Assembly (NCBI GenBank): GCA_028280415.1
Contig: JANQLV010000035.1
Coordinates: 1-64,000, forward strand
From: Saprospiraceae bacterium
GTDB taxonomy: Bacteria > Bacteroidota > Bacteroidia > Chitinophagales > Saprospiraceae
Length of the DNA stretch: 64,000 nucleotides
Reading direction: 5' to 3'
In this document: positions 51,956 through 61,518 of the stretch, one piece after another
Numbering within the stretch: position 1 is the stretch's first letter
Layout of the letters: each line of letters opens with the position of its first letter
The notes under the pieces: model-generated
The model's database searches: none
Told to the model about the DNA's origin: nothing
Seen by the model: the letters and a program-made list of their open reading frames with translations, nothing else
Position numbers and translations under genes: made by a program

Positions 51956-53614
51956 TTACCTAATTTGAGTCTGTTGCAAACTTTTATACACCCTGGCCTC
52001 CCATGCTTGTAATTTGACTTCCTGTCTATTTTTGTAGTTGCAAATTTCCAGCTTCCAAAACTCCCCTTCCGGTAAATATTGTTGCAATGGAATTTCTTCT
52101 TCGCTGAAGTTTAAAATAATAAAAAACCGATCCTTCTCATCCCAACGCAAATAGGAGAAGACCTGTCGGTTTTCCGGGGTCGTATCTGCAAAATCACCGT
52201 AAACCAGGCAAAGGTTTTCTTTCCGGTACTTTAGCATGTTTTTGTAAAAATGAAAAATCGAATCCCGATCCTGTAAGGCATCCGCTACATTAATTTCGGG
52301 ATAGTTCGGGTTTACCTTAATCCAGGGCTCTACTTCTGAAAATCCCGCATGTTTCGAATTATCCCATTGAACAGGTGTCCGAACATTGTCCCTTCCGTTA
52401 ACATATACCGCCTGGAGAAATGCTGCTTCTGTCCCGCCTTTTGCCATATGCTCTTTAAAAAAGTTCATAATCTCCACATCCCGGTAATCATTGATTGAAG
52501 GAAACTGAACATTGGTCATTCCAATCTCCGTACCCTGATAAATACAAGGTGTCCCTCGCATAGTCAATAATAGCGTAGCCAGCAGTTTAGCAGATGGTTT
52601 TCTATAAAGGCCATCATCCCCCCATCGGGATACTAATCTCGGAAAGTCATGGTTATCTAAAAATATATTTATCCAGCCACCATCCTGAATGACCTGATCC
52701 CATTCGGTAAAAACGCGTTTAAATTCAAGAAAATCCTGTTCTACAATATCGAACCTTCCCCCTTCTCCCTGACTCATAAACATATGCCCAAAATGAAAAA
52801 TCATATTTAGCTCTCCCCTGTCCTGACCAACGTATAGATTGGCCAGCTCAGCAGTAATACCCGGACCTTCTCCTACCGTCATAATATCGTAATGTTGTAA
52901 AACTTCCCGATGCATTTCCTGCAAATACTCATGTACCCTTGGCCCATTGGCATATCTTTCCTTTATCAATTTGTTGAAATCACTCGTATCTCCATCCGGA
53001 AAATCTGTGTATTTCGATATCAAAGGGATGACATCCATACGGAATCCATCCACACCTTTGTCCAGCCAAAACCGCATCAGATTGAAAATTTCTTTTCGAA
53101 CTTCGGGGTTTTCCCAGTTGAGGTCGGGTTGCTTTCTGGAAAACAAATGCAGGTAATATTCTTCGGTCAGTGGATCGTATTCCCAGGCATCTCCGGCGAA
53201 AAAGGACTTCCAGTTGTTTTTTTCAGGTCGCCAGTGATAATAGTTCCGATAGGGATTATCTTTCGACTTTCGGGATTCCTGAAACCAGTAATGCTCATCA
53301 GAAGAATGATTGACAACAAGATCCATCAATATTTTTAAACCTCGCTGATGAGCCCCGGACAGCAAATTATCAAAATTTTCCATCGTGCCAAACTCATCCA
53401 TAATCGCACAATAATCACTGATATCATAGCCATTATCATCATTCGGGGACTGGAAGACCGGACTCAGCCAAAGGATATCCACTCCAAGTTCTTTCAGGTA
53501 ATCCAGCTTATCGATGATTCCTTTCAAATCACCGATTCCATCCTTATTGCTATCATTAAAACTGCGGGGATAAATCTGATAAATTACACTTTCTTTCCAC
53601 CAGATTTTCTTCAT
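51956..53614 (-). CDS. GH13 alpha-glucosidase (oligo-1,6-glucosidase type)
   Basis: A 552-residue cytoplasmic enzyme that releases glucose from short alpha-glucans (isomaltose, dextrin ends, possibly sucrose or trehalose-6-phosphate). It starts with KESVIYQIYPRSFNDSNKDGIGDL. GH13 region II is DGFRMDVIPLIS, with the nucleophile Asp; region III is MTVGEGPG, with the acid/base Glu; region IV is FLDNHDFPR. QPDLNWENPEVR is typical of the oligo-1,6-glucosidase branch. Length is standard. No regulator or transporter is adjacent. With trehalase (62.5 kb) it suggests use of glucose disaccharides. Confidence 0.93.
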   Translation of the reverse strand: MKKIWWKESVIYQIYPRSFNDSNKDGIGDLKGIIDKLDYLKELGVDILWLSPVFQSPNDDNGYDISDYCAIMDEFGTMENFDNLLSGAHQRGLKILMDLVVNHSSDEHYWFQESRKSKDNPYRNYYHWRPEKNNWKSFFAGDAWEYDPLTEEYYLHLFSRKQPDLNWENPEVRKEIFNLMRFWLDKGVDGFRMDVIPLISKYTDFPDGDTSDFNKLIKERYANGPRVHEYLQEMHREVLQHYDIMTVGEGPGITAELANLYVGQDRGELNMIFHFGHMFMSQGEGGRFDIVEQDFLEFKRVFTEWDQVIQDGGWINIFLDNHDFPRLVSRWGDDGLYRKPSAKLLATLLLTMRGTPCIYQGTEIGMTNVQFPSINDYRDVEIMNFFKEHMAKGGTEAAFLQAVYVNGRDNVRTPVQWDNSKHAGFSEVEPWIKVNPNYPEINVADALQDRDSIFHFYKNMLKYRKENLCLVYGDFADTTPENRQVFSYLRWDEKDRFFIILNFSEEEIPLQQYLPEGEFWKLEICNYKNRQEVKLQAWEARVYKSLQQTQIR

Positions 53615-53889
53615 GATTACTCGCTTTTCATAGTTTATAATTCGATACCCAATTTCGCCTATCCCAAGATCTTTCGATTGCTTAGTAGAATAGGAAAATA
53701 ATCAACTTATACTTTTATCAGGAAAACTGGTAGTGCTGCTAATTTAAGGATTATATGTCATTTTCACGATTTGATTCTCATTTTTCAAAAGTCAATCCGA
53801 CAACATATGATTGAAAAAAGCGGTAGCATCCTGGAAATCAATGATTCCACTATAAGACAGTTTAAACAAGCTTAAATCAATTTATATAG

Positions 53890-55209
53890 CTATTTCTCGC
53901 GGTTCGTTCTTTTAAAAAAGAAATACGCGGGTATGCCCAAAAATAAAATCAATATTGCACTCCAGGCCGGGCCGGGAACTTCCCACATCGTAATGAATAC
54001 AAATATGGCGGACAGCACTACAAAGATCAAAGGAATAAAAGGATAAAAAGGAACTCTAACCTGGCTTTCCAAATGTTTGTTTTTGGATCTGAAAATGAAA
54101 ATTGTAGCTGCTGCCAAAGTCATAAAAACGATATCCATAAAAGTCACAAAAGCCATCAGGCTGTAAAGTTTGTCAAAAGCGAGAATCAAAAAACAGGCAA
54201 CAACAGCTTGCATCAGCATTGCATTAATCGGCGTTTTAAAGCGCGGATTGAGGTAGGATAATTGTTTAAAAAATATTTTGTCTCTGGCCATCGCAAAATA
54301 AATCCTTGGAGCGGTAACGGTATAGATGCCGATCGTACCAAAAACTGAAAGCGTCACCATAACAGAGATTGCTTTCGCGCCCCATTTGGGATAGATTACA
54401 CTGAACGCATCTCCCGCAACGGTTTTAGTTGCAGCGATATCAGGTAATGGCAAAAGCATCATATACACCCAATTGATCAGTATATACATCACAGTGACAA
54501 TAAGCACCCCCAGAACCATTGCCCTGGGTACCGTCCGTGCAGCATTGATGGTCTCTCCGGAAAGATACGTAGTATGATGCCATCCTCCCATCGAAAAAAA
54601 TACGCCTATCAAACCTACAAAAATAGCGGTCCAGTAATTTTCAGGAGCATTGGATAAAGTAAGTTCAAAAGTATCCATTCCCGAACTGCTGACAAACCAA
54701 ATCCCCATGATTACAATAGCTGCGATGGCTAACAATTTCAAGCCCGTAAAAAGATTGGCAAAAATCTGAATTATATTGACCCCAAAGATGTTGATTCCGG
54801 TCAAAAACAAAATAGCCCAAACCGCAAGTACTTCTTTAGAAAACCCTGCAAAAAAATCAAAAGCAATAATGTATTCGGCAAATAATTCAGCAAGGAATGC
54901 CATTGCTCCGGTATTGATAATCAATAAAATCACCCAACCGTAGAGAAAGCCGACCATATCACCATAAGCTTCCTTAAGGTAAACGTAAACGCCTCCGGAT
55001 TTGGGAAATAAAGCTCCAAGTTCGGAAAGGGTCAATGCTCCGGTCAATGCAACCAGCCCACCTAACAACCATATAATCAGTACGAATAACTGGCTGTCAA
55101 TTCCCGCGGCCACTTGCCCGGGCGCCGTAAATATCCCTGCACCGATACAACCACCAACCGCAATCATCGTTAGCCCGTATAGATTCAGTTTCTTTTTTAA
55201 TTCTGTCAT
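53890..55209 (-). CDS. APC family amino acid permease
   Basis: A 439-residue inner-membrane protein with about twelve hydrophobic segments. The opening NLYGLTMIAVGGCIGAGIFTAPG contains the APC unwound-helix motif (GAGIF). SELGALFPKSGGVYVYLKEAYG is typical of the LAT/YfnA-like subgroup of neutral or cationic amino-acid transporters. It is a proton-coupled symporter or exchanger; the exact amino acid is unknown. The TPR lipoprotein gene ends 43 bases before its start, so the two may share a transcript. Confidence 0.92.
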   Translation of the reverse strand: MTELKKKLNLYGLTMIAVGGCIGAGIFTAPGQVAAGIDSQLFVLIIWLLGGLVALTGALTLSELGALFPKSGGVYVYLKEAYGDMVGFLYGWVILLIINTGAMAFLAELFAEYIIAFDFFAGFSKEVLAVWAILFLTGINIFGVNIIQIFANLFTGLKLLAIAAIVIMGIWFVSSSGMDTFELTLSNAPENYWTAIFVGLIGVFFSMGGWHHTTYLSGETINAARTVPRAMVLGVLIVTVMYILINWVYMMLLPLPDIAATKTVAGDAFSVIYPKWGAKAISVMVTLSVFGTIGIYTVTAPRIYFAMARDKIFFKQLSYLNPRFKTPINAMLMQAVVACFLILAFDKLYSLMAFVTFMDIVFMTLAAATIFIFRSKNKHLESQVRVPFYPFIPLIFVVLSAIFVFITMWEVPGPAWSAILILFLGIPAYFFFKRTNREK

Positions 55210-55252
55210 TTTCTTTGTATCTCAGGTATAAAAATGGGACAATCGCCAGTAA

Positions 55253-56008
55253 TTAATTTTCCGCAAAACCCGCTTCTATGTTCCCAACTAATTTTTCAAA
55301 TCTATTTTCAAGATGACTATCTATTTTAATTTCTGCTGCTATTGCCCGGTTCTCTTTAATCAAGCTCTGGACTTGATCTTTACTTCCCATTTTATCGTAC
55401 AGTTGAATGCCGAGAAGGTTACTAGTGAAGATTCTGTATTTGTTGTTCTTGCTGCTCCAAAATTCTTTGGATTTAATCCATAAAGATTCACTTTCCCTAA
55501 AATTGCCTTCTCTAAAATAGATATCTGCTAAATTGAATTCAGACACAACTCTTCCCTGATCGAAGTTTTTTTTAGTGTACAATTCTACTGCTTTTTCTAT
55601 AGCAGATTTTGCCTCTGTAAAATCACCTGCCCTTCCCTTTAGCAAGCCAATATATTTATACAAATTAGCCATTTGCAGAGAATCATTATTTTCTTTCCAG
55701 ATGCTTAGGGATTTTTGTGAAAATACTAAAGCCGAATCCAGCTGATTCAAATGCTCATCATAGATGTTAGCAATATTCAGATTTACGATTCCCTGCTTTT
55801 CGAAATTCTTTAACTGTCTATATTCAACTGCTAATTTTTTAAAAATCATAACCGCCTCTTCGGGAGCATTCTGAAATAATTCAACTCCCTTTTTTTCCAG
55901 TTCTTTAACACTGATATTATCAGTAATCACCTTCTTTTGCTCCTTTTCAGTATTATCTCTACAAGCAATCAAACTCACTATCGAAATCACCCAAAGCATC
56001 CGTTTCAT
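55253..56008 (-). CDS. TPR-repeat lipoprotein
   Basis: A 251-residue exported protein. The N-terminus is a lipoprotein signal (MLWVISIVSLIAC, Cys16). It is followed by a Lys/Glu linker and about four tetratricopeptide helix pairs (for example GIVNLNIANIYDEHLNQLDSAL and ANLYKYIGLLKGRAGDFTEAKS). These scaffold protein contacts on the periplasmic face. In Bacteroidota such repeats often head hybrid regulators, but here there is no kinase or HTH domain, so it is either a stand-alone adaptor or a domain remnant. It lies upstream of the APC permease gene. Confidence 0.8.
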   Translation of the reverse strand: MKRMLWVISIVSLIACRDNTEKEQKKVITDNISVKELEKKGVELFQNAPEEAVMIFKKLAVEYRQLKNFEKQGIVNLNIANIYDEHLNQLDSALVFSQKSLSIWKENNDSLQMANLYKYIGLLKGRAGDFTEAKSAIEKAVELYTKKNFDQGRVVSEFNLADIYFREGNFRESESLWIKSKEFWSSKNNKYRIFTSNLLGIQLYDKMGSKDQVQSLIKENRAIAAEIKIDSHLENRFEKLVGNIEAGFAEN

Positions 56009-56162
56009 GGTTTCTGTTTTTTGTCCATTGGCAAAGGCTAGGTTTTATTATAATGCTTGAGCGATATGACTTTATCTGAAATCTCTCTTGTTTAACCTAC
56101 TATAATCGGCCATGGGAATAACCGGCAGATAAGATAATTATTTAGTTTCATTTGTATTTTGA

Positions 56163-56921
56163 TTATTGTGCCGTAGCCGGGACATTAGTCATCGAGTATA
56201 GTTCTTCCACCTTAGGTCGAATAAGTGTTGTCCAGTCAGCATAGCCCTTCTCATTCAAATGCAGTTGATCCTCCACAAAAACAGAAGGGTCGGGATCACC
56301 GCTTTCGGTCAACATTACAGCGCTACAATCTATAAAAAGCCGTCTATTTTGGCCATCCAGGTATTTGCGAATCATTTCATTGGCACTAACATATTGTTCC
56401 CAGAGATTCCAGCGGGCAATGGAAGGCTTCATGGAAATATAGATCATTCTGGTTTCAGGTAAATTTGTTCGAATGAGCTGGTCGAGTCTTTTAAAAGTTT
56501 CAAAGGTCTGCTCGGGCGAAGCACCTTCAGCTATATCATTTTCACCACAATACAAAACAATCAAGCCAGGCTGATAGGGAAATATCATTCGATCCGCATA
56601 ATAGATTAGTTCCGGTAAAGTCGAACCTCCGAAAGCCCGGTTAATTACCGGAATCGGATCAAAATCTTTTTGCAATGTTTTCCAAAGGCGAATACTAGAA
56701 CTGCCAATAAACAAAACTTCATTTTTCATTACTACCCGGACAGAATCCTCCCACTCAATATTTTCAATAGCCTGTTCAAAACGATTAAGCAATTCACCCG
56801 TATAGGATTTTTCTACTACTTTCTTCTCTCCGTCGGAAACAGATTTTTTTTGTTCTTGATTTGTATTCGTACAAGCTGATAATATCAGAAAGAGCAAGGT
56901 TAAAGAGTAAAGGTTTTTCAT
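56163..56921 (-). CDS. GDSL/SGNH-type esterase lipoprotein
   Basis: A 253-residue exported hydrolase. It has a lipoprotein signal (LLFLILSACTN). The SGNH blocks are present: Ser in VLFIGSSSIRLW, Gly in NRAFGGSTLPEL, Asn in VLYCGENDIAEG, and Asp/His in DQLHLNEKGY. Family members deacetylate or de-esterify polysaccharides and lipids, and the substrate is unknown. The ATG at 56921 is chosen because the longer frame (to 56990) would overlap the upstream DASS gene and hide the signal peptide. It is 19 bases after that gene, so it is the last member of the haloperoxidase-DASS-GDSL operon. Confidence 0.9.
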   Translation of the reverse strand: MKNLYSLTLLFLILSACTNTNQEQKKSVSDGEKKVVEKSYTGELLNRFEQAIENIEWEDSVRVVMKNEVLFIGSSSIRLWKTLQKDFDPIPVINRAFGGSTLPELIYYADRMIFPYQPGLIVLYCGENDIAEGASPEQTFETFKRLDQLIRTNLPETRMIYISMKPSIARWNLWEQYVSANEMIRKYLDGQNRRLFIDCSAVMLTESGDPDPSVFVEDQLHLNEKGYADWTTLIRPKVEELYSMTNVPATAQ

Positions 56922-56940
56922 TTTTAAATAGCTTTCTTTT

Positions 56941-58392
56941 TTAGCCTGAGCTAAAGAGAAATGGAATGATCCAGTTTGATAAAACTGCAATAAAAATAAT
57001 TGTCAGCACATTGAGAACAAGGCCCGCTCTTACCATCTGTGCTACAGTCAAATGCCCACTGGCAAAAACAATTGCATTGGGAGGTGTAGACATTGGAAGC
57101 ATAAAAGCACAACTCGCCGCCAACGTTACCGGAATGGTCATCAATAAAGGATCAACACCAATTCCAATTGCAATTCCACCTACGACCGGTAAAAAGATCG
57201 TTACTAAAGCCACGTTCGACATAATTTCTGTCAGAAAGAGCGAAATACTCGTTAAGCCCAAGATAATTAAAAAACCCGTACTGCTTGTAGTTTTAAATTG
57301 ACTTCCGATCAAATCAATAATTCCGGTTGATGAAAGCGCAGCGGCGAGACTTAAGCCGCCACCAAATAGCAAGAGGATTCCCCAGGGGAGTTTTTCGGTG
57401 TCTTTCCATTCAAGAATGAAGTTATCGAATTTCAAATCCTGAGGGATGACAAACAGACTGACCGTGGCAACCATTGCTATACCCGCATCACTAAGTACAA
57501 TCGGAATCCCGTTTTCTTCAAAAAAATTGTTCATGGGGACACGCCCCATCCAGCAAAGTGCGGTCAATAAAAATACAAGCAAGACCAGGGCTTCTCCCCT
57601 ACTCAGTTTGCCCAGTTTTTCTACTTCCTGATTTATCAAGGTTTGTGCTCCTGCAAAGCGTTCCAGTCGATTGGGGTATAAGAATTTGACCAGAAAAAAA
57701 TAAGTTATCAAAATCAATACAGCGGCAAAAGGAACACCAAGCAGCATCCATTTTGCAAAGCTCACATCATAATCGTAAGTCTCTTTGATAAAACCGGCAA
57801 ATACACTGTTCGGAGGGGTTCCGATGATGGTTGCTGTACCTCCGATATTCGCAGCATAAGCAATTCCCAGCATCATAGTAACCGCAAAACTTCTCATCCC
57901 CTTCGACCGGTTCGTTTGTTCATCTTTGGCCAGTAGCTGAATAACAGATACAGCGATCGGTAGCATCATCACAGTAGTTGCGGTATTACTGATCCACATA
58001 CTTAGCAATGCCGTAGCCAGCATAAAGCCAAAGATAATTCCATTGGCATTGGTCCCGGTAAGTCGAACGATATTGAGGGCAATTCGTCGGTGGAGATTCC
58101 AGCGTTCCATGGCCAGAGCCAACATAAAGCCTCCCATAAATAAAAATACAATAGGATTGGCATAAGGGGCAGCGGCTGTCTTTATATCCATCACCCCCAA
58201 TAAGGGTAAGAGGATCAATGGAAGCAAGGCGGCAACCGGAATGGGTACAGCTTCCGTTACCCACCAGATCAACATAAAAGCAGCAATGGCAAGTACCTTC
58301 CAGGCATCTGTTCCCAAAGCTTCCGGCGCGGGTATCAGCAAGAGGATCAAAAACAGCAAAGGAGCCAGGAATAATCCTATTTTTTTAGACAA
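56941..58392 (-). CDS. SLC13/DASS family dicarboxylate:sodium symporter
   Basis: A 483-residue inner-membrane transporter with about eleven to twelve hydrophobic segments. The two diagnostic SNT-like motifs are SMWISNTATTVMMLPIAV in the first half and TEIMSNVALVTIFLPVV in the second (Asn-Val-Ala variant). FASGHLTVAQMVRAG and GTPPNSVFAGFI also match. Substrates are C4-dicarboxylates, citrate or sulfate; none is decided here. The start is TTG, directly before a conserved SKKIG. It lies 39 bases after the haloperoxidase gene. Confidence 0.92.
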   Translation of the reverse strand: MSKKIGLFLAPLLFLILLLIPAPEALGTDAWKVLAIAAFMLIWWVTEAVPIPVAALLPLILLPLLGVMDIKTAAAPYANPIVFLFMGGFMLALAMERWNLHRRIALNIVRLTGTNANGIIFGFMLATALLSMWISNTATTVMMLPIAVSVIQLLAKDEQTNRSKGMRSFAVTMMLGIAYAANIGGTATIIGTPPNSVFAGFIKETYDYDVSFAKWMLLGVPFAAVLILITYFFLVKFLYPNRLERFAGAQTLINQEVEKLGKLSRGEALVLLVFLLTALCWMGRVPMNNFFEENGIPIVLSDAGIAMVATVSLFVIPQDLKFDNFILEWKDTEKLPWGILLLFGGGLSLAAALSSTGIIDLIGSQFKTTSSTGFLIILGLTSISLFLTEIMSNVALVTIFLPVVGGIAIGIGVDPLLMTIPVTLAASCAFMLPMSTPPNAIVFASGHLTVAQMVRAGLVLNVLTIIFIAVLSNWIIPFLFSSG

Positions 58393-58431
58393 GTTTTGGT
58401 TTGGTTTTCGATTTTCGAAATTCTTCTTTCA

Positions 58432-59823
58432 CTACTCTTTAGCTCCCATTCGCTTGGCGTTGGTCTGTACGCGATCGACGATTAACTGGCCTACTTTTTT
58501 TCCCTGGTCCACACCATAATCTATAGCCGGACGATAATGAATCCCTCCGTACAATCTACTGATTGCAGCTTCTTCACTCGCCGCATAGAAAGATTCAAAG
58601 GATCGGGAAGGCAAGCCATATTCAACTTCTGTAGTATCTACAAATGCGAAAGAGTCTCCAAAAAGATTGGTCAGGGCTACTGCCGAAGCCGCAGAGATCA
58701 CACTGTGTCCGGAAGTATGTTCCGGGAATGGAGGCGTTTGCAGAACAGGTTGCCAAGTTTCATCAATAAAACTGTTGATCACTGTTTCAGGTCGGACCAG
58801 ATTACTGCGATACTTCTCATCCCAGCAACTGATAAATGCATCAAAAAGGCTAATGGATACCCGGGTATAAGCTTCGATCGTTTTCATGATATCTGCTTTG
58901 GCTTTGCGAGTGGCAATACTAGTGATACCAATCCAGTGTCCGCCGGGGGTAATTTTTTTAGTAGCATACATTACATGTCCGGTATGATGGGAAACATAAG
59001 GGTTACAGTCCCAGAATTCGGCTATAGCCACTCGTTCTTCATCCACATTTTTTACCACATCGTATACTTCCATCGTCTCTTTATAAAACTGACTGTTTTT
59101 CTTTGTGCTGAACGCTGTTGGTGGCGGAGGTAAAAATTGTCGGGCAGAGTCAATTACCAGAGGTCGAATTTCTCGCCAGTGCGGTTCAATTCCATCCATA
59201 TAATCCGGCGGAGTGGGTTTCCATTTTGCCACATCTTGGGGGACATTGTATTTCGGATAGGTTCGCGTTTCATTATACATATCTCCTTTGGCCCAGGCTA
59301 AAATGTGATCACTTACCTGATTTCCGTATGCGATAGAGTTTTCATAAACTTCTTTTGGCATACCAAGGTCCTTAAACTCCTGATAGATTTTATTTTGAAA
59401 GTCCTCGATCTTATCTTCCGAGAAGATCAAAAATTTTCCGGTTTTCAAAAAAGCATGAGTACTCGCTAAAGCGTAACAATACTCCTTAGTCTGTTCGGGC
59501 TGAGGCACATTTTGCAAAGCATTCAACTGGCCATCCAGGCTTTTATATTCCGGGAAGTCATGGCGCAAAGCTTCATAAGCCGCAATACTTGGATAAACGT
59601 AGATTCTGCTCGCTACCGGCGGCGAAAAAATATCGTTGACGATCACATCCGTCAATTGCTTCACAGATCGATGAATGAATTCCGGGTTTTTGGCTTCTTG
59701 CTGGAAGTTTGGGTTGACTTCACTTTTGAAGCTTGGGTCTTCAGGACTTGCAGGGCCGCAAGTCAAAATGAGTAAAGCGATCATGCTCAGGCCCAATAAT
59801 GCTACGATTCTACTTTTTATCAT
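58432..59823 (-). CDS. vanadium-dependent haloperoxidase / PAP2-family lipoprotein
   Basis: A 463-residue exported protein. It has a lipoprotein signal (MIALLILTCGPAS). The C-terminal half contains the vanadate/phosphate site of the PAP2 superfamily: KYRSNLVRPETVI (Lys/Arg), PPFPEHTSGHSVISAA (Ser-Gly-His) and YGGIHYRPAIDYG (Arg-His variant). Members oxidise halides or act as acid phosphatases, and Bacteroidota forms are mostly uncharacterised. The ATG at 59823 is chosen; the upstream frame to 59874 only adds residues before the signal. It heads the operon with the DASS transporter and GDSL esterase. Confidence 0.88.
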   Translation of the reverse strand: MIKSRIVALLGLSMIALLILTCGPASPEDPSFKSEVNPNFQQEAKNPEFIHRSVKQLTDVIVNDIFSPPVASRIYVYPSIAAYEALRHDFPEYKSLDGQLNALQNVPQPEQTKEYCYALASTHAFLKTGKFLIFSEDKIEDFQNKIYQEFKDLGMPKEVYENSIAYGNQVSDHILAWAKGDMYNETRTYPKYNVPQDVAKWKPTPPDYMDGIEPHWREIRPLVIDSARQFLPPPPTAFSTKKNSQFYKETMEVYDVVKNVDEERVAIAEFWDCNPYVSHHTGHVMYATKKITPGGHWIGITSIATRKAKADIMKTIEAYTRVSISLFDAFISCWDEKYRSNLVRPETVINSFIDETWQPVLQTPPFPEHTSGHSVISAASAVALTNLFGDSFAFVDTTEVEYGLPSRSFESFYAASEEAAISRLYGGIHYRPAIDYGVDQGKKVGQLIVDRVQTNAKRMGAKE

Positions 59824-60267
59824 AAGAAAAGAATTTAATGCCTTTATATTATTCCGATCACTGGAAAACAGCATGCTATTTTAGATGATCTTTTTACAAA
59901 ATTAAAAAAGAATTGCTAAAATCAGCTTTACAATGCTTCCGCATAAAAGCTAAATCTGTAATATTTTTTTAATACATAAAGTGTACCTGAAATAGATATT
60001 AGAGAAAACAGCATAATATTCTTTTTTGACAAAAAAGGATAAATCATTCATAATCAAATGATTAATATCACATTTTATTAACAAAACAGCTTTTTAATAA
60101 AATACATATCTGAACTCATCAAACTATTGCCACTGAATTTATTTCAGAATATGCTAATCGGCCCCCTTTTATCCTTTTAAGCAGAGCGGTATTTAAAATT
60201 CAACATAAGCATTTATTAATGGAACTTATCATTATTAAAAAGTTGTATATCTTATGACAAATAACTA
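59824..60267. other. divergent AT-rich promoter region, no gene seen
   Basis: About 440 AT-rich bases separate the minus-strand haloperoxidase operon from rtcB. No open frame of protein-like content, RNA gene or clear palindrome was found. It must hold both promoters. Confidence 0.45.
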
Positions 60268-61494
60268 ATGGAAGACAGACTAACGATTTTTGGCAGGGAG
60301 ATTATTGATGAGCAATCAATTGAGCAAATTAAGAACTGCTATTCAGAAAATGATTATGCCGTACTGACTGCCGATGCGCATTATGGTTACGGGCATCCAA
60401 TTGGTGGCGCCGTAGCCTATAAAAATAAAATTTCACTTTCCGGTGTTGGTTTTGATATTGGTTGTGGTAATAAGGCTGTCCGAACAGAAATTTTAGCAAA
60501 AGATGTCGACATCGCCAAATTGATGGATGAAATTGTAGCGACTATTGGCTTCGGTATTGGCCGCCCTAACCCTACGCCTATTGATCATCCAGTCTTCGAT
60601 GAAATCAATCAGCTCAATCTGAAAATACCCGTAAAAGAGAAAAAATCATTGATGAGCAAGGCTCGAGCCCAGCTCGGTACGGTAGGTAGTGGTAATCATT
60701 TCGTAGATATTTTTAAAGATGAGGAAGGCTATCTTTGGATCGGGGTGCATTTCGGTTCGCGAGGCTTTGGTCATACGATTACCAAAGGATTCATAGCTAT
60801 TGCCAAAGGAAAAAAATTTGGGGATAAAGTTTCCGAAGGGGGAATGAATAGTCTACCTATTTTATTTGATGTAGCATCTGAGACAGGTATGGATTATATT
60901 GAAGCTATGAATGTAGCAGGTAAATATGCTTATGCCGGAAGGGATTATGTAGTCAACAAAGTTTTGAATATTCTGCAAACGCGTGCCACTTATGAAGTTC
61001 ATAATCACCATAATTTTGCCTGGAAAGAAAAACATTTTGGTGAAGATTACTGGGTAGTACGCAAGGGTTGTACGCCGGCTTTTCCGGGACAACAAGGTTT
61101 TATTGGCGCAAATATGTTTGATGAATCCGTAATCGTGGAAGGTGTGGATACGGAGCTTTCGAAAAAAGGGCTTTATTCAACGGTACACGGAGCCGGGCGG
61201 GTAATGTCGCGCCGCAAAGCCAGAGGTAAAACCAAATGGCTCAAAGGCAAAAGTGGCAAGAAGTACCAAAAGGTAATTAGTCCAGGATTGGTTAACTTTA
61301 GTCGCACACAGCACAAAGCTCAAAAACTGGGTATTGAATTAAGAGGTGGTGGTGCCGACGAAAGTCCACAATGTTATAAATTGCTGGACGACGTATTGTA
61401 CTTTATGGGCGATACGATCAAAGTATTACATCGACTCAAGCCAATTGGTGTAGCCATGGCCGGGGAGGAAGTGTATGATCCTTATAAGGACTAG
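60268..61494 (+). CDS. rtcB: RtcB family RNA ligase
   Basis: A 408-residue RNA ligase that joins 2',3'-cyclic phosphate (3'-phosphate) and 5'-OH ends using GTP and Mn2+, in tRNA or rRNA repair. The metal-binding Cys is in GVGFDIGCGNKA. His residues lie in HFGSRGFGH and VHNHHNFAW, and the guanylated His is in TVHGAGRVMSR. Length matches E. coli RtcB. RtcA, the RtcR regulator, archease and a release-factor gene are all absent from the neighbourhood, so it stands as a single gene. It converges on the aldose 1-epimerase gene with 24 bases between stops. Confidence 0.94.
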   Translation: MEDRLTIFGREIIDEQSIEQIKNCYSENDYAVLTADAHYGYGHPIGGAVAYKNKISLSGVGFDIGCGNKAVRTEILAKDVDIAKLMDEIVATIGFGIGRPNPTPIDHPVFDEINQLNLKIPVKEKKSLMSKARAQLGTVGSGNHFVDIFKDEEGYLWIGVHFGSRGFGHTITKGFIAIAKGKKFGDKVSEGGMNSLPILFDVASETGMDYIEAMNVAGKYAYAGRDYVVNKVLNILQTRATYEVHNHHNFAWKEKHFGEDYWVVRKGCTPAFPGQQGFIGANMFDESVIVEGVDTELSKKGLYSTVHGAGRVMSRRKARGKTKWLKGKSGKKYQKVISPGLVNFSRTQHKAQKLGIELRGGGADESPQCYKLLDDVLYFMGDTIKVLHRLKPIGVAMAGEEVYDPYKD

Positions 61495-61518
61495 TGCAAG
61501 CGGAACAGTTTCCGGGCT

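Noticed and set aside
53692-53877. Open plus-strand frame of about 58 codons between the GH13 and APC genes
   Set aside because: No suitable start near its beginning and no recognisable sequence; expected by chance in AT-rich DNA searched in six frames.
58537-59133. Plus-strand ORF of 198 codons opposite the haloperoxidase gene
   Set aside because: It is the antisense shadow of a clearly conserved gene with PAP2 motifs, and its translation shows no motif or natural composition.
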